From Ruminococcaceae bacterium UBA5295 (GTDB lineage Bacteria; Bacillota; Clostridia; Oscillospirales; Acutalibacteraceae): a stretch of 56,774 bases of DNA. This document shows positions 26,580 to 34,937 of this stretch, one piece after another. Location: the NCBI GenBank assembly GCA_002411365.1, contig DHSD01000011.1, positions 3,494 through 60,267 on the forward strand, in the 5' to 3' direction. Position 1 is the stretch's first letter, and every line of letters begins with the position of its first letter. The notes beneath the pieces were generated by a model that worked only from the letters and a program-made list of their open reading frames with translations, was not told where the DNA came from and did not search any database. Both the position numbers and the translations under genes were made by a program.

Positions 26580-27599
26580 ATGGGCATTTATTTTAAGCCA
26601 AAGCAGCTTGGGCAGGAACGGATAGATAGTTCTGCGCTGCGCGAAGATAAGCAGTGCTGCGCGAGGTTCGGCCCGTGCGGTGTAGGAAGGAAAGCTCTTT
26701 ACCTCAACAGTTTTTACATTGACCGAAAATATTATGTGCCGGTTTCGTCAGTCCAGCGTGTATACAAGCGCATCGCGATGTCGAAAGGCGGATTTACGGG
26801 CCGCGGTATTTTCAGTACAATGCCTTATCTTGTTGTGGAGTACGACGGCGGAAAGCAGAAAAAATGCAATTTCAGGTATGAAAACGTCGTAGACAGCATG
26901 GTTGGCTATATCCATAAAAACTTTCCGCAAATAAAGACTGTTTCGGCGCAGGGAGAAAAGACGCTCGAAGAAACGCGTGCACGTGAAGAGGCGAAAAAGA
27001 AAAAAGAGCTTTCGGAAACAGCGGAGAACTCTCTCCATATTCTGCAGAAAGCGGAGAAATTCCTCAATAAAAAACCGGAGCTTTACAAAGAACTTTCCGC
27101 TGCCAGTAAAGCCAAGCGTGACCAGGATATCTCGAACCCCGCTTACCGCTGGTTTACCATAATTATAATGATTATCGGTGTTTTCCTTGCGCTTATCGGC
27201 GCACTGTATATGATACAGAAAAAGGGCAGCTATGGCCTATATTTTCTGTTCGGCGGCCTGACAATGATTTTTATTTTTGCTGGTGTGATGTCGGCCCCAA
27301 CCGCGAGGAAAAACAAGCGCGAAGTGGCGGCTCGCCTTGAAAAAGCCAGAAAAGGCATGAAAAACTACTTGCGCTGGTATGGAAATGATTTTCCACTTCC
27401 AGCCAAATATGCCCATCCTGCGGCGCTGAAGCGCATGATACGCTCAATAGAAGAAGGGCGCAGCGAAACGGTGGCGGAAGCTTTTGAAGATTTAAAAGAC
27501 GGGCTTAAAAAACTGAACTCCAATGTAACTGTTTCAAAGCAGGAATATGATGAAGTTGTTGCGATCAAACCTATGTTCCTGCTTGAAAACTACCAGTAG
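26580..27599 (+). CDS. Unrecognised protein with two membrane helices
   Basis: I do not recognise this 339-residue protein. The N-terminal 115 residues look globular and beta-rich (YLNSFYIDRKYYVPVSSVQR ... MPYLVVEYDGG) and could be a PH-like fold; that is a guess. Cys26, Cys27 and Cys33 cluster near the start. A charged helical segment (about 125-185) precedes two membrane helices at 191-211 and 217-238. The C-terminal 100 residues are again soluble and basic. Both ends should be cytoplasmic. The start follows GGAAGTGAG. It stands alone between cstA and another unknown gene, with a terminator behind it. Confidence 0.75.
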   Translation: MGIYFKPKQLGQERIDSSALREDKQCCARFGPCGVGRKALYLNSFYIDRKYYVPVSSVQRVYKRIAMSKGGFTGRGIFSTMPYLVVEYDGGKQKKCNFRYENVVDSMVGYIHKNFPQIKTVSAQGEKTLEETRAREEAKKKKELSETAENSLHILQKAEKFLNKKPELYKELSAASKAKRDQDISNPAYRWFTIIIMIIGVFLALIGALYMIQKKGSYGLYFLFGGLTMIFIFAGVMSAPTARKNKREVAARLEKARKGMKNYLRWYGNDFPLPAKYAHPAALKRMIRSIEEGRSETVAEAFEDLKDGLKKLNSNVTVSKQEYDEVVAIKPMFLLENYQ

Positions 27600-27655
27600 C
27601 CGCAGCGTAAGTTCTGAAACATAAAAATTTTACAGCATATCATTTACCCATCATT

Positions 27656-27689
27656 GCCTGCCGGAGCACGACGTTTCGGCAGGCTTTTT
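27656..27689 (+). terminator. Intrinsic terminator after the two-helix protein gene
   Basis: GCCTGCCG (27656-27663) pairs with CGGCAGGC (27677-27684), followed by TTTTT. It occupies the left part of a 313-base gap; the rest holds the promoter listed next and nothing else I can identify. Confidence 0.8.
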
Positions 27690-27762
27690 GTTTACTGCAA
27701 GTAATATTGCTATCTGTTGAGTAGGAATATTAGCTAAGAATATTTTTGAAGGCTTAAAATGA

Positions 27763-27791
27763 TTGACAGATATCTACAGAAATGCTAATAT
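27763..27791 (+). promoter_or_regulatory. Near-consensus sigma-A promoter
   Basis: TTGACA (27763-27768), 17 bases, TAATAT (27786-27791), about 120 bases before the next start codon. The long leader has no obvious structure. Confidence 0.7.
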
Positions 27792-27912
27792 TCTATTTGT
27801 ATACAATTTTAAATTAGATATTTTTATTATCCGGCAGCTTCGTTTTTACGTGAGGAGATATCGGTTTACATAATTGCTGGAAATGACGCAGGGTTGTAGG
27901 GAGTGACACTCG

Positions 27913-28656
27913 ATGTCTTTTCTGAAGAGAAGGAATACCAAGGGGCTGAGTCCGGGAGCGCGAAAGCTGAAAGTTTACGATTATAAAAAAGGCGAACCAG
28001 TGTCTTCCGTGCTGGCAGCTGATGACTATGACTTTGCGACGGCGACATACCCCAAAGATGATTTCCGCCATTCGTTCGTAGAAAATTACATGAGAAATAT
28101 AGAAAACACCCGCGGATGCCATATTATGAACTGCAAGTTTGAGCATCCGCAGGAGAGCAGCAGCTTTATAAATTTTTACATCTACATGTGGGACGGAAAA
28201 GAAGAAGAATTTGTAAAGGACAGCCGCAGCGACTTTGCAGCCGCATTCTACAGCACGCTTCAGATAGCGGAACTGCCGGGTGTTACAGATGAAACTAATA
28301 TCCAGATTATTCTGAAAAATATAAGGTATGTAATAAAAGGCCACTGCCTGAGTTGTGCCGGCAAGGAGCTGAAAGACTGTATAAGGGATGATTTCCCTGA
28401 GGTAGCTGAAATAAATTACTGGTCTGACCTGTATATCTTTATCTGGAGTCAAAATTTCAACGATGTCATTTCAAACAAAAAGTATCTTGAAAACCTGAAA
28501 AAATATTGCTATGAAGTGTCAATAAAGTATGATGGGTATGGCGTCGTCACATATTCTGATTTTCATATCCGGATAGATGACTACAGGACATATTCTTCTT
28601 ACGGGGGGCAAAATTATTTTACAAGCCATGTTATGTCTGACTGTCTGCTATATTGA
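27913..28656 (+). CDS. Unrecognised 247-residue soluble protein
   Basis: I do not recognise this protein. The start is the ATG nine bases after AGGGAG. The first 20 residues are basic (SFLKRRNTKG); no signal peptide or membrane helix follows. The body is rich in aromatic and acidic residues, with several Tyr/Trp stretches (FYIYMWDGKEE, YWSDLYIFIW, TYSSYGGQNYF). It has cysteines at CHIMNC and CLSCAG. The gene is monocistronic, with a strong promoter and a strong terminator, so it is expressed independently of the sigma-factor operon behind it. Confidence 0.7.
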   Translation: MSFLKRRNTKGLSPGARKLKVYDYKKGEPVSSVLAADDYDFATATYPKDDFRHSFVENYMRNIENTRGCHIMNCKFEHPQESSSFINFYIYMWDGKEEEFVKDSRSDFAAAFYSTLQIAELPGVTDETNIQIILKNIRYVIKGHCLSCAGKELKDCIRDDFPEVAEINYWSDLYIFIWSQNFNDVISNKKYLENLKKYCYEVSIKYDGYGVVTYSDFHIRIDDYRTYSSYGGQNYFTSHVMSDCLLY

Positions 28657-28669
28657 GCGGGCAGTCTTA

Positions 28670-28698
28670 AGGCAGCCGGAAAGCGGCTGCCTTTTTTT
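28670..28698 (+). terminator. Strong intrinsic terminator
   Basis: GGCAGCCG (28671-28678) and CGGCTGCC (28684-28691) form a perfect stem with a 5-base loop, followed by seven Ts. Confidence 0.85.
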
Positions 28699-28788
28699 AC
28701 GCCAGACTTTAGCCACCGTAAGAAATTTTTGCTAAATTTCGCCGATTGCCTTATCGGTTACGAATATAGTATTGAGAGGGGGCAGAAA

Positions 28789-29349
28789 ATGCAGCCGCAC
28801 AATGAAGATTTGCCGCTCATACGGCGTATCCGAATATGGAACGACCGCAGTGCGGCCGAAAAGCTCGTAGAGCGGCATTACCGTGAAATCTATGCCTATA
28901 CATACCGGCAGACACTGGAAAAACAACTTGCAATGGATCTTACACAGGAAATTTTTATAAGTGTGCTCCAGTCAATAGGAAACTATGAAGAAAAGAAAGC
29001 GTCGTTCCGCACTTGGATGTACCGCATTGCCTCCTGCCGTATAGCGGATTATTTCCGGAGCTCCGCGTACCGCAGCAGAAAGATGGCGGCGGAACTCTCT
29101 GACGAAAGCCTTCCACCGCAGGACGGCAGCCTTTCTGCCCGCCTTGAAGAAAGGGACTCGGCCAATCAGGTGCTTAAGGAAATCGGGACTTTTGACAGCA
29201 CAACGCAGCAGATACTGAGGCTGAAGCTATTTTCGGAAGCGAGGTTTCCGCAGATTGCCCAGGCTGTGGAGATGCCGGAGAGCACGGTTAAAAGCCGCTA
29301 CTATGCAGCGGTTAAAAAAATTCAGTCAAGGCTGGAGGGAAAAGTATGA
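28789..29349 (+). CDS. ECF-type RNA polymerase sigma factor
   Basis: The 186-residue sigma factor has only regions 2 and 4. Region 2 spans about 25-92 (AMDLTQEIFISVLQSIGNYE, FRTWMYRIASCRIADYFR). Region 4 spans about 130-182 (FPQIAQAVEMPESTVKSRYY). The start is the ATG after GAGAGGGGGCAGAAA. Its stop overlaps the next start by four bases, so the membrane protein is translationally coupled and may be its anti-sigma factor. The gene order sigma, membrane protein, ABC ATPase, ABC membrane subunits resembles sigY-yxlCDEFG of Bacillus subtilis. Target genes are not known; autoregulation of the operon is likely by analogy. Confidence 0.88.
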   Translation: MQPHNEDLPLIRRIRIWNDRSAAEKLVERHYREIYAYTYRQTLEKQLAMDLTQEIFISVLQSIGNYEEKKASFRTWMYRIASCRIADYFRSSAYRSRKMAAELSDESLPPQDGSLSARLEERDSANQVLKEIGTFDSTTQQILRLKLFSEARFPQIAQAVEMPESTVKSRYYAAVKKIQSRLEGKV

Positions 29350-30098
29350 AGATTGAATATCCGACGCCGGAGGAACAGCATAATTCAATTGAACGCATTG
29401 TAAAGTACGGCCTTCCGCAGCGCTCTGCATTTGCTGAATTAAAGGAAATGTTCCGCAGCCTTGGCCCGCGCGTTATTTTCTATGGCCAGGGCGATGTTAT
29501 GTTTATCGCTGCAATGGCCGTTGCATTCATCGCTTATTATCTTGTGCAACTTGCATTCCAGCCGGGCGTTGGCAAAGTGGCACCGGAGTATCTGTACAGC
29601 TTTTTATTTACAGTATCGCCTACAATGTACCTGCTGCTTTGTCTGCTCGGCTTCTGGAAAGAGAAACTGAGCACGGTATACGATATCAAGATGACGTGCA
29701 AGTATAACGTATGCCACCTTGCGGTTTTCAGAATGCTTGCATTCAGCTGTGCAAACATAGTTGTAAATATGCTGACGGCAGGCCTGTGCTGCCTGCTGCA
29801 CCTTGAGTCGGATTTCTGGCGGATGTTCATGGTTTCCGCATGCGGGCTTTTTTTGCTCTCGGTGCTGCTCATTTACAGCCTGCTGTTTGGGCGCGGGATT
29901 ATACCGCCGACGGTTGTTTCTGCGGCATGGGTGCCTGCCAACCTGCTTTGCAATGCGTTGGCAAAGGGTACTTACTGGCATTTTCTCAGAGTGGTTCCGC
30001 TGCCGCTTCATATTGCAGTGACGGCAGCCCTTGCGTGTTTATATATTTTCAGCCTTAAATGGCTGTTTCTCAGAAAGAAGGAAAAAGTGTTATGCTGA
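29346..30098 (+). CDS. Membrane protein coupled to the ECF sigma factor (possible anti-sigma)
   Basis: The 250-residue protein has a cytoplasmic N-terminal stretch of about 48 residues and then about six hydrophobic helices, the first being VMFIAAMAVAFIAYYLVQLAF. It ends in a basic tail, LFLRKKEKVLC. The ATG overlaps the sigma gene stop and has GGAGGGAAAAGT before it. Its last seven bases overlap the ABC ATPase start. I recognise no named domain. Anti-sigma function is inferred only from position. It could equally be an extra subunit of the ABC complex. Confidence 0.75.
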   Translation: MKIEYPTPEEQHNSIERIVKYGLPQRSAFAELKEMFRSLGPRVIFYGQGDVMFIAAMAVAFIAYYLVQLAFQPGVGKVAPEYLYSFLFTVSPTMYLLLCLLGFWKEKLSTVYDIKMTCKYNVCHLAVFRMLAFSCANIVVNMLTAGLCCLLHLESDFWRMFMVSACGLFLLSVLLIYSLLFGRGIIPPTVVSAAWVPANLLCNALAKGTYWHFLRVVPLPLHIAVTAALACLYIFSLKWLFLRKKEKVLC

Positions 30099-30958
30099 CA
30101 GTACAGAACGTGACAAAACGCTTTGGCAGTTTTACTGCACTTGAGGATATCAACCTTGAGTTCGGGAAAGGCGTTTATGGCCTGCTGGCGCCTAATGGGG
30201 CAGGCAAGACGACACTTATGAAAATGATAGTGACGCTGCTGTTTCCCACGAAAGGGCGGATACTATGCGACGGGAAAGAGATCCTAAGCATGGGCGAAAG
30301 CTACAGGGAAAAAATAGGCTACCTACCGCAGGAATTCGGTTATTACAGGAACGATTCCCCGCGGCAGTACCTGCGCTACCTCGGCGCGCTGAAAGGGCTG
30401 GAGCGCAGGGCGGCGGAAGTCAGAATTGACGGGCTGCTTGAAAAGGTAGGCCTCGCCGATGTAAAAGACAAAAAAATGAAGAAGTTTTCCGGTGGCATGG
30501 TGCAGCGCGTTGGAATAGCGCAGGCATTGCTTGGAAATCCGGAGATACTTGTTCTCGACGAGCCGACGGCAGGCCTTGACCCGAAAGAACGCGCGCGGTT
30601 CCGCAACCTGATTTCTGAATTTTCAAAAGACCGCACAGTTATACTTTCAACCCATATAGTTTCAGATATCGAAAGCGTTGCCAACAGAATAGTGATGCTT
30701 AAAGACCATTCGGTTTACTGTGATACGGACTGCAGCAGCCTTTGCGGAATGATGGGCGGCAAAGTGTTCGAATGCAGTGTGCCGCAGAAAGATGCCGACA
30801 GTTTTGAAATGTCGCACCTCGTCATATCGCGCAGGGAAGAAACAGGGCAGACGCATTTCCGCTTTGCACAGGATGGTGAAAAAGGGCTTCCGCCGCAGGC
30901 AAAACCGGTGCAGCCAGACCTGGAAGACGTTTTCCTGTATATTTACAGGGAGGACTGA
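30092..30958 (+). CDS. ABC transporter ATP-binding protein (ABC-2 / BcrA-like export type)
   Basis: The 288-residue ATPase has Walker A APNGAGKTT, Q-loop in YLPQEFG and signature FSGGM. Walker B is ILVLDEPTAGLDP and the H-loop is STHIVSD. These suit the ABC-2 export class (drug, bacteriocin or lantibiotic-immunity type, also YxlF). The C-terminal 80 residues form a small accessory domain. I chose the ATG that overlaps the preceding gene, with AAGGAAAAAGTGTT upstream; earlier codons lie within that gene. It presumably powers the three membrane proteins that follow. Confidence 0.9.
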   Translation: MLTVQNVTKRFGSFTALEDINLEFGKGVYGLLAPNGAGKTTLMKMIVTLLFPTKGRILCDGKEILSMGESYREKIGYLPQEFGYYRNDSPRQYLRYLGALKGLERRAAEVRIDGLLEKVGLADVKDKKMKKFSGGMVQRVGIAQALLGNPEILVLDEPTAGLDPKERARFRNLISEFSKDRTVILSTHIVSDIESVANRIVMLKDHSVYCDTDCSSLCGMMGGKVFECSVPQKDADSFEMSHLVISRREETGQTHFRFAQDGEKGLPPQAKPVQPDLEDVFLYIYRED

Positions 30959-30961
30959 ACC

Positions 30962-32257
30962 ATGCGAGTTTTTATTTGCCAGCTTAAGCGGATTTTCCGA
31001 GCGCCGTTTTTTCTCGGTCTGCTTGCCGTTTTCCTTGCGTTTGACCTTTACCTTGTTTTTTCGGAGGCGAGTGGCCATAAAAACGACTGGGAAAACTGCA
31101 GGCGGTCGGTTAACATGGTTAACTCCGTTGCAGAAGAGACGGGCACAAAGATAAACAGCACGGACTTTAAGAAAAAATTTGCCGTTGTGCTTGACAGCCA
31201 TAAGCGCGATTTGAAAAGCTTTTACCACCAGAAAACGGGAAAAGAATCAGATGACCTGTCAGTCATGCTGGATAACTTGGAAGGCAATATTTACCAGATG
31301 ACGCGTGGAGAGAAAAATCGCCTGTATGATGACACCACAGTTTTGAACATGGAAAACATACTGCAAAACCGTTTTGGTGTCTACAGGAATACCGACTTCA
31401 AAAAAGACGGTGAAACGTACATACATGAAGAAAAGCTTGAAGGCTTTCAGGCTGAATTCATAAGGAAAAACAGCGCGGCACTCCAGTCCCGTGTGAAGGA
31501 AATTGAAACGGACGGCGAAGAAGACGAGCTTTATTTTCCCGGCAACATGTGCCGTACGCATGGTTTCCTCTATGGGATACTGTTCAGGGCTTTGGTATTT
31601 GAAAGCGCCTTGCTCGGTGTGCTGATTATGATGTACATAGTGAATTTTGAGTTCATGCACGGGACGCAGGCGCTTGCCTATTCGAGCCGCCGCGGGCGGA
31701 AGCTTGCAACCAACCAGTTCGGCGCCGCGTTTATTTCAGGGCTGCTTGTGCCTGCCTTGCTTATGGCTGTGGTGCTTCCGGCATATTTTGCCCTCTTTAA
31801 TTTTTCAAACCTCTGGAACGTTTCTGTTTCGAGCCCACTTAATGTTGAAATGTCAGGAATAGGATTTTTCCCTGTGATAACGTGGACGCGCATGACCGTC
31901 TTGCAGTACCTGTGGGCAACGATTGGCATTGCCTTTGCCTTGCAGGCCGTTTTCTGCCTGCTGGCGTTTGCCGTAGCGGTATTCTTCCGAAACAATTACG
32001 CAGGATTCATTATATATGCCATCTTGTCCATGGGGATAATAATGATTCCCGAGCGCCTGCCGTGGAGCACGCCTCTGCCGGTGATCACTGCCGCCAACCC
32101 GTTTACCGCATGGAAAAACTGCGGCTCATGGCTTGCACTTTCTGAACCAACACTTACTTACCCCACCTATTTTCCTGTGCTTTTTCTGCTGTGGGGCGCC
32201 ATTGCGGCTGTAGTTATTTTCTTTGGCGTTCGGCGTTTCCGCCGTGCGGATTTGTGA
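30962..32257 (+). CDS. ABC-2 type membrane subunit, paralogue 1 of 3
   Basis: The 431-residue protein has one helix at about 14-34, then a large external domain of roughly 165 residues (36-200). Some five helices follow to the C-terminus. The conserved loop after the second helix reads ALAYSSRRGRKLATNQ (about 237-252), a typical ABC-2 permease feature also present in the next two proteins. AGGGAGG precedes the ATG, inside the end of the ATPase gene. The external domain is charged and predicted helical, with few cysteines. The cargo is unknown. Confidence 0.8.
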   Translation: MRVFICQLKRIFRAPFFLGLLAVFLAFDLYLVFSEASGHKNDWENCRRSVNMVNSVAEETGTKINSTDFKKKFAVVLDSHKRDLKSFYHQKTGKESDDLSVMLDNLEGNIYQMTRGEKNRLYDDTTVLNMENILQNRFGVYRNTDFKKDGETYIHEEKLEGFQAEFIRKNSAALQSRVKEIETDGEEDELYFPGNMCRTHGFLYGILFRALVFESALLGVLIMMYIVNFEFMHGTQALAYSSRRGRKLATNQFGAAFISGLLVPALLMAVVLPAYFALFNFSNLWNVSVSSPLNVEMSGIGFFPVITWTRMTVLQYLWATIGIAFALQAVFCLLAFAVAVFFRNNYAGFIIYAILSMGIIMIPERLPWSTPLPVITAANPFTAWKNCGSWLALSEPTLTYPTYFPVLFLLWGAIAAVVIFFGVRRFRRADL

Positions 32258-32269
32258 GGAGGGATTACC

Positions 32270-33472
32270 ATGCGTATTTTCTGCCAGGAATTGAAAAAAA
32301 TATTCAGCTGGAAAATAATACTTGCCGTTTTGGCAGTTACGTTCTTTTTATACAGTGCCAGGATGAAGGGACTGGTGTGGGATACACCGTCAGGCTATAC
32401 AAAAAATCCGGAGATAGTGGTTGGAACGGAAATGGTACATAAGTACGGCCCTGCCGTCAATAAAGCACAGCAACTGGAATTTGCGGAAAAATGTAGAGAA
32501 GAAGCAGCAAAGCCGCTTAACAAACGGATTTCGGAGCTGCAGGAGTTCCGCAGTGCGAAAATCCATAGTATAGACGAAATGGATGCGTTACTGTCTCAAA
32601 ATGATGATGCAGACATGAAAAAATACAGTGAGCTGTACCATATACTGGAAAATTCTCTGAGAAGTTCACCTGAAGGAGGGTTTTTAGTTTACCTGTTGTT
32701 CTACTACAATAATGCAAAATCAAGTGTTGACTACCTACAGCACTATGATGAATTTGTAAAAGAGAAAGTTCAGTCGGTACCTACAGAAAAGGCTAAAAAA
32801 CGCGTTTCTGAGGTTATGGCGCGGCCCGAAAGATCGCTTTTGCCAAATGTCCCGCTAAAAGGAGAATCGGACGGGTTTACCGAATGCCTTGCAGTCATAC
32901 TCCTTGCTACCGTAATGCTGTTCATTGGCCCATACCTCGTACGTGAAAACAGGAGCGGCGTTAAAAGCATTGCCTACACGTGCCGCAGTGGACGTGCGGT
33001 TTTCGGCACTCAAATTGCCGCGGCAGCGGCTGCTGCTGTGGTTGCCATGCTGGTGCAGATAGCCGTTTTCCTGGCTTTTTATTTTACAGGGCCGCACAGA
33101 GTTGACCTGCCGTTTTTTGGCTGTGATATTTCGGGGTTATATGATATAAACAGCGATACATATTGGTGGAACATGACGTTTGGCCAGTTTTTCGCATGGC
33201 GGGGGCTTATCATGTTCCTCATAGCTTTCGGGTTCGGCCTAATAATATTTGCGGCCTCACGGTTCTGCAAAAATTACATTGCAATGCTTGCCGTAATGGC
33301 ACCGGTTGGGTTAGCTGGCGCAAAACTGATGGTCTGGCTGTTCGACCGGCTGTTCAGTGTCCTTCGCACTCAGCACATAGAAATCACTGTTTGTGCTCTG
33401 GTAGTGCTGGCTCCGCTTGCCGTCTGCCTGATTCTGCTGCACAGGGAAAAAACGAAGGAGATACTTTCGTAA
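32270..33472 (+). CDS. ABC-2 type membrane subunit, paralogue 2 of 3
   Basis: The 400-residue protein has the same plan: N-terminal MRIFCQELKKIF then helix 1 (about 14-30). An external domain to about 205 comes next, then a bundle of helices. The equivalent of the permease loop is AYTCRSGRAVFGTQ. The end LLHREKTKEIL matches the end of paralogue 3. It is clearly homologous to its neighbours but diverged, so the duplication is old. GAGGAGGGATTACC precedes the ATG, 12 bases after the previous stop. Confidence 0.8.
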   Translation: MRIFCQELKKIFSWKIILAVLAVTFFLYSARMKGLVWDTPSGYTKNPEIVVGTEMVHKYGPAVNKAQQLEFAEKCREEAAKPLNKRISELQEFRSAKIHSIDEMDALLSQNDDADMKKYSELYHILENSLRSSPEGGFLVYLLFYYNNAKSSVDYLQHYDEFVKEKVQSVPTEKAKKRVSEVMARPERSLLPNVPLKGESDGFTECLAVILLATVMLFIGPYLVRENRSGVKSIAYTCRSGRAVFGTQIAAAAAAAVVAMLVQIAVFLAFYFTGPHRVDLPFFGCDISGLYDINSDTYWWNMTFGQFFAWRGLIMFLIAFGFGLIIFAASRFCKNYIAMLAVMAPVGLAGAKLMVWLFDRLFSVLRTQHIEITVCALVVLAPLAVCLILLHREKTKEILS

Positions 33473-33496
33473 AAAGTCGTGAGGAGCTGAGAATGT

Positions 33497-34627
33497 ATGC
33501 GTGTTTTTTGGGAAGAGCTAAAAAAGGTAATGAACTGGAAACTGCTTCTGGCCATTTTCCTTTTCAGCCTGATGTATTATAAAATGTTTATTTCTTATCA
33601 CATGAATATGGAATACTGTGATCCATACGCGTTAGGAACAATTAAAACCAGTGGGGTGCTGCTTAAAAAATACGGCACTACGGTAAGCCCGGACGAACTG
33701 AAAGACTTTGAAAAAAATTATGTTGCCAAGGCGAAAATGGCGCTGAATCAGAAAATTGCCGGACTTGAAGATTTCCGCAAGGCAAAGATCACTGATGCCG
33801 ATCAGCTTGACAATGTTAATGACGGCACGGAAAAAGGAAACGCCCTTTATGAAAAGCTTGTGGAGGAATTGGACAACGCAGGTTCGTCAGGGCGCTTAGA
33901 AACGCCGGAGGAGAGAGATGGACCGTATATTTTGTATATATGTGCAAGGAATGAGGCGGACTCGCTGAGCGTGTATCCGGAGCAGGTCAAACAACTTAAA
34001 ACAGGAGGAATAGAATCCAGAAAGGAACAGACCGTTTTGCCGCAGCTTGTTTCTTCGGCATGGTCTGGGCTTGCAAGGGACTTTGCCGTTCTGCTTCTGG
34101 TCACGTCGGCGCTGATTGCCGCGCCATGTCTGGTGCGGGAGAATCGGGCAAACGTAAAAGGGCTTGCATATTCAGCAAAAAAGGGGAGGAAACTTTTTAC
34201 CGTTCAGTTTGCCGCCGTCCTTGCCGGTGCGCTTTTAGCTGTGCTGGCTCAGGCCGCCGGCTTCTTTGCCCTTTACATTTTTGGATGCCATAAAGTTGAC
34301 CAGCAGTTTTGGAACTGCTATATGTATAACATTGCAGCATACCCCGAAACATTTGGGCAGTATATTGCCGCCGATGCCGTTACAACTTTATTTTTTGCGC
34401 TCGGCATGGCGCTTTTGAGTTTCGCAGTTTCAAAATTATGCAGGAATTATGTATCGCTTATGGCTGCGGAAGTTCCACTGCTGTTTTTAGTGGGCAGACT
34501 GTCTGTGTGGTCCTTGCAGAATTCATTTGAAACAAAACGCATGGCAGCCTGCGCGGCAGCTTTTTTAATTCCTATGGCTGTATGCCTGTTCCTGCTGCAC
34601 AGGGAGAAAACGACCGATATGGTTTAA
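33497..34627 (+). CDS. ABC-2 type membrane subunit, paralogue 3 of 3
   Basis: The 376-residue protein starts MRVFWEELKKVMNWKLLLAI, closely like paralogue 2. Helix 1 is followed by a shorter external domain (about 35-190) and the C-terminal helices. The permease loop reads AYSAKKGRKLFTVQ, and the end is LLHREKTTDMV. GAGGAG precedes the ATG. It is the last gene of the sigma-ABC operon; a 349-base gap with the livJ promoter follows. I see no clear terminator right after the stop. Confidence 0.8.
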   Translation: MRVFWEELKKVMNWKLLLAIFLFSLMYYKMFISYHMNMEYCDPYALGTIKTSGVLLKKYGTTVSPDELKDFEKNYVAKAKMALNQKIAGLEDFRKAKITDADQLDNVNDGTEKGNALYEKLVEELDNAGSSGRLETPEERDGPYILYICARNEADSLSVYPEQVKQLKTGGIESRKEQTVLPQLVSSAWSGLARDFAVLLLVTSALIAAPCLVRENRANVKGLAYSAKKGRKLFTVQFAAVLAGALLAVLAQAAGFFALYIFGCHKVDQQFWNCYMYNIAAYPETFGQYIAADAVTTLFFALGMALLSFAVSKLCRNYVSLMAAEVPLLFLVGRLSVWSLQNSFETKRMAACAAAFLIPMAVCLFLLHREKTTDMV

Positions 34628-34784
34628 TAATGTAGTAGGGATCATGTTTAGAATACCAGTTAATGGTAAAAAGCAATAGGCAAAAAGCAGAAAACAGGAT
34701 AAAAACGCCTGCAATTTTCCATTTTTCGCTATTTGTCATAAAAATTTTTATAATTTAAAGTAACACCTTGTTAAAACAAAACGA
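34628..34784. other. AT-rich gap after the sigma-ABC operon
   Basis: 157 bases with A/T-rich tracts and no recognisable gene or strong hairpin. The livJ promoter begins at its right end. Confidence 0.4.
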
Positions 34785-34813
34785 TTGACAGCCAATGGAG
34801 AGTGGTCTATAAT
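34785..34813 (+). promoter_or_regulatory. Perfect consensus sigma-A promoter of livJHMGF
   Basis: TTGACA (34785-34790), exactly 17 bases, TATAAT (34808-34813). Transcription should start near 34820, giving a leader of about 157 bases before livJ. Confidence 0.85.
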
Positions 34814-34888
34814 AGCAACTAATCATTTAAAAAGATTTCACAAAAAAATAATAAAAATTTAATGTATTGAGCAAAACTGCTTATATTA

Positions 34889-34937
34889 TGCACAAAAGTG
34901 TGCAAATCGATTGGATTGATTTGCACACTTTTTCTTT
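34889..34937 (+). promoter_or_regulatory. Candidate transcription attenuator in the livJ leader
   Basis: AAAAGTGTGCAAATC (34894-34908) and GATTTGCACACTTTT (34918-34932) form a perfect 15-bp stem with a 9-base loop, followed by a T-rich tract. It lies after the promoter and before the gene, so it would stop transcription early. TGCAC at 34889-34893 can pair with GTGCA at 34900-34904, giving a competing small hairpin. The same element precedes the second livJ. A T-box consensus is absent. Confidence 0.65.
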
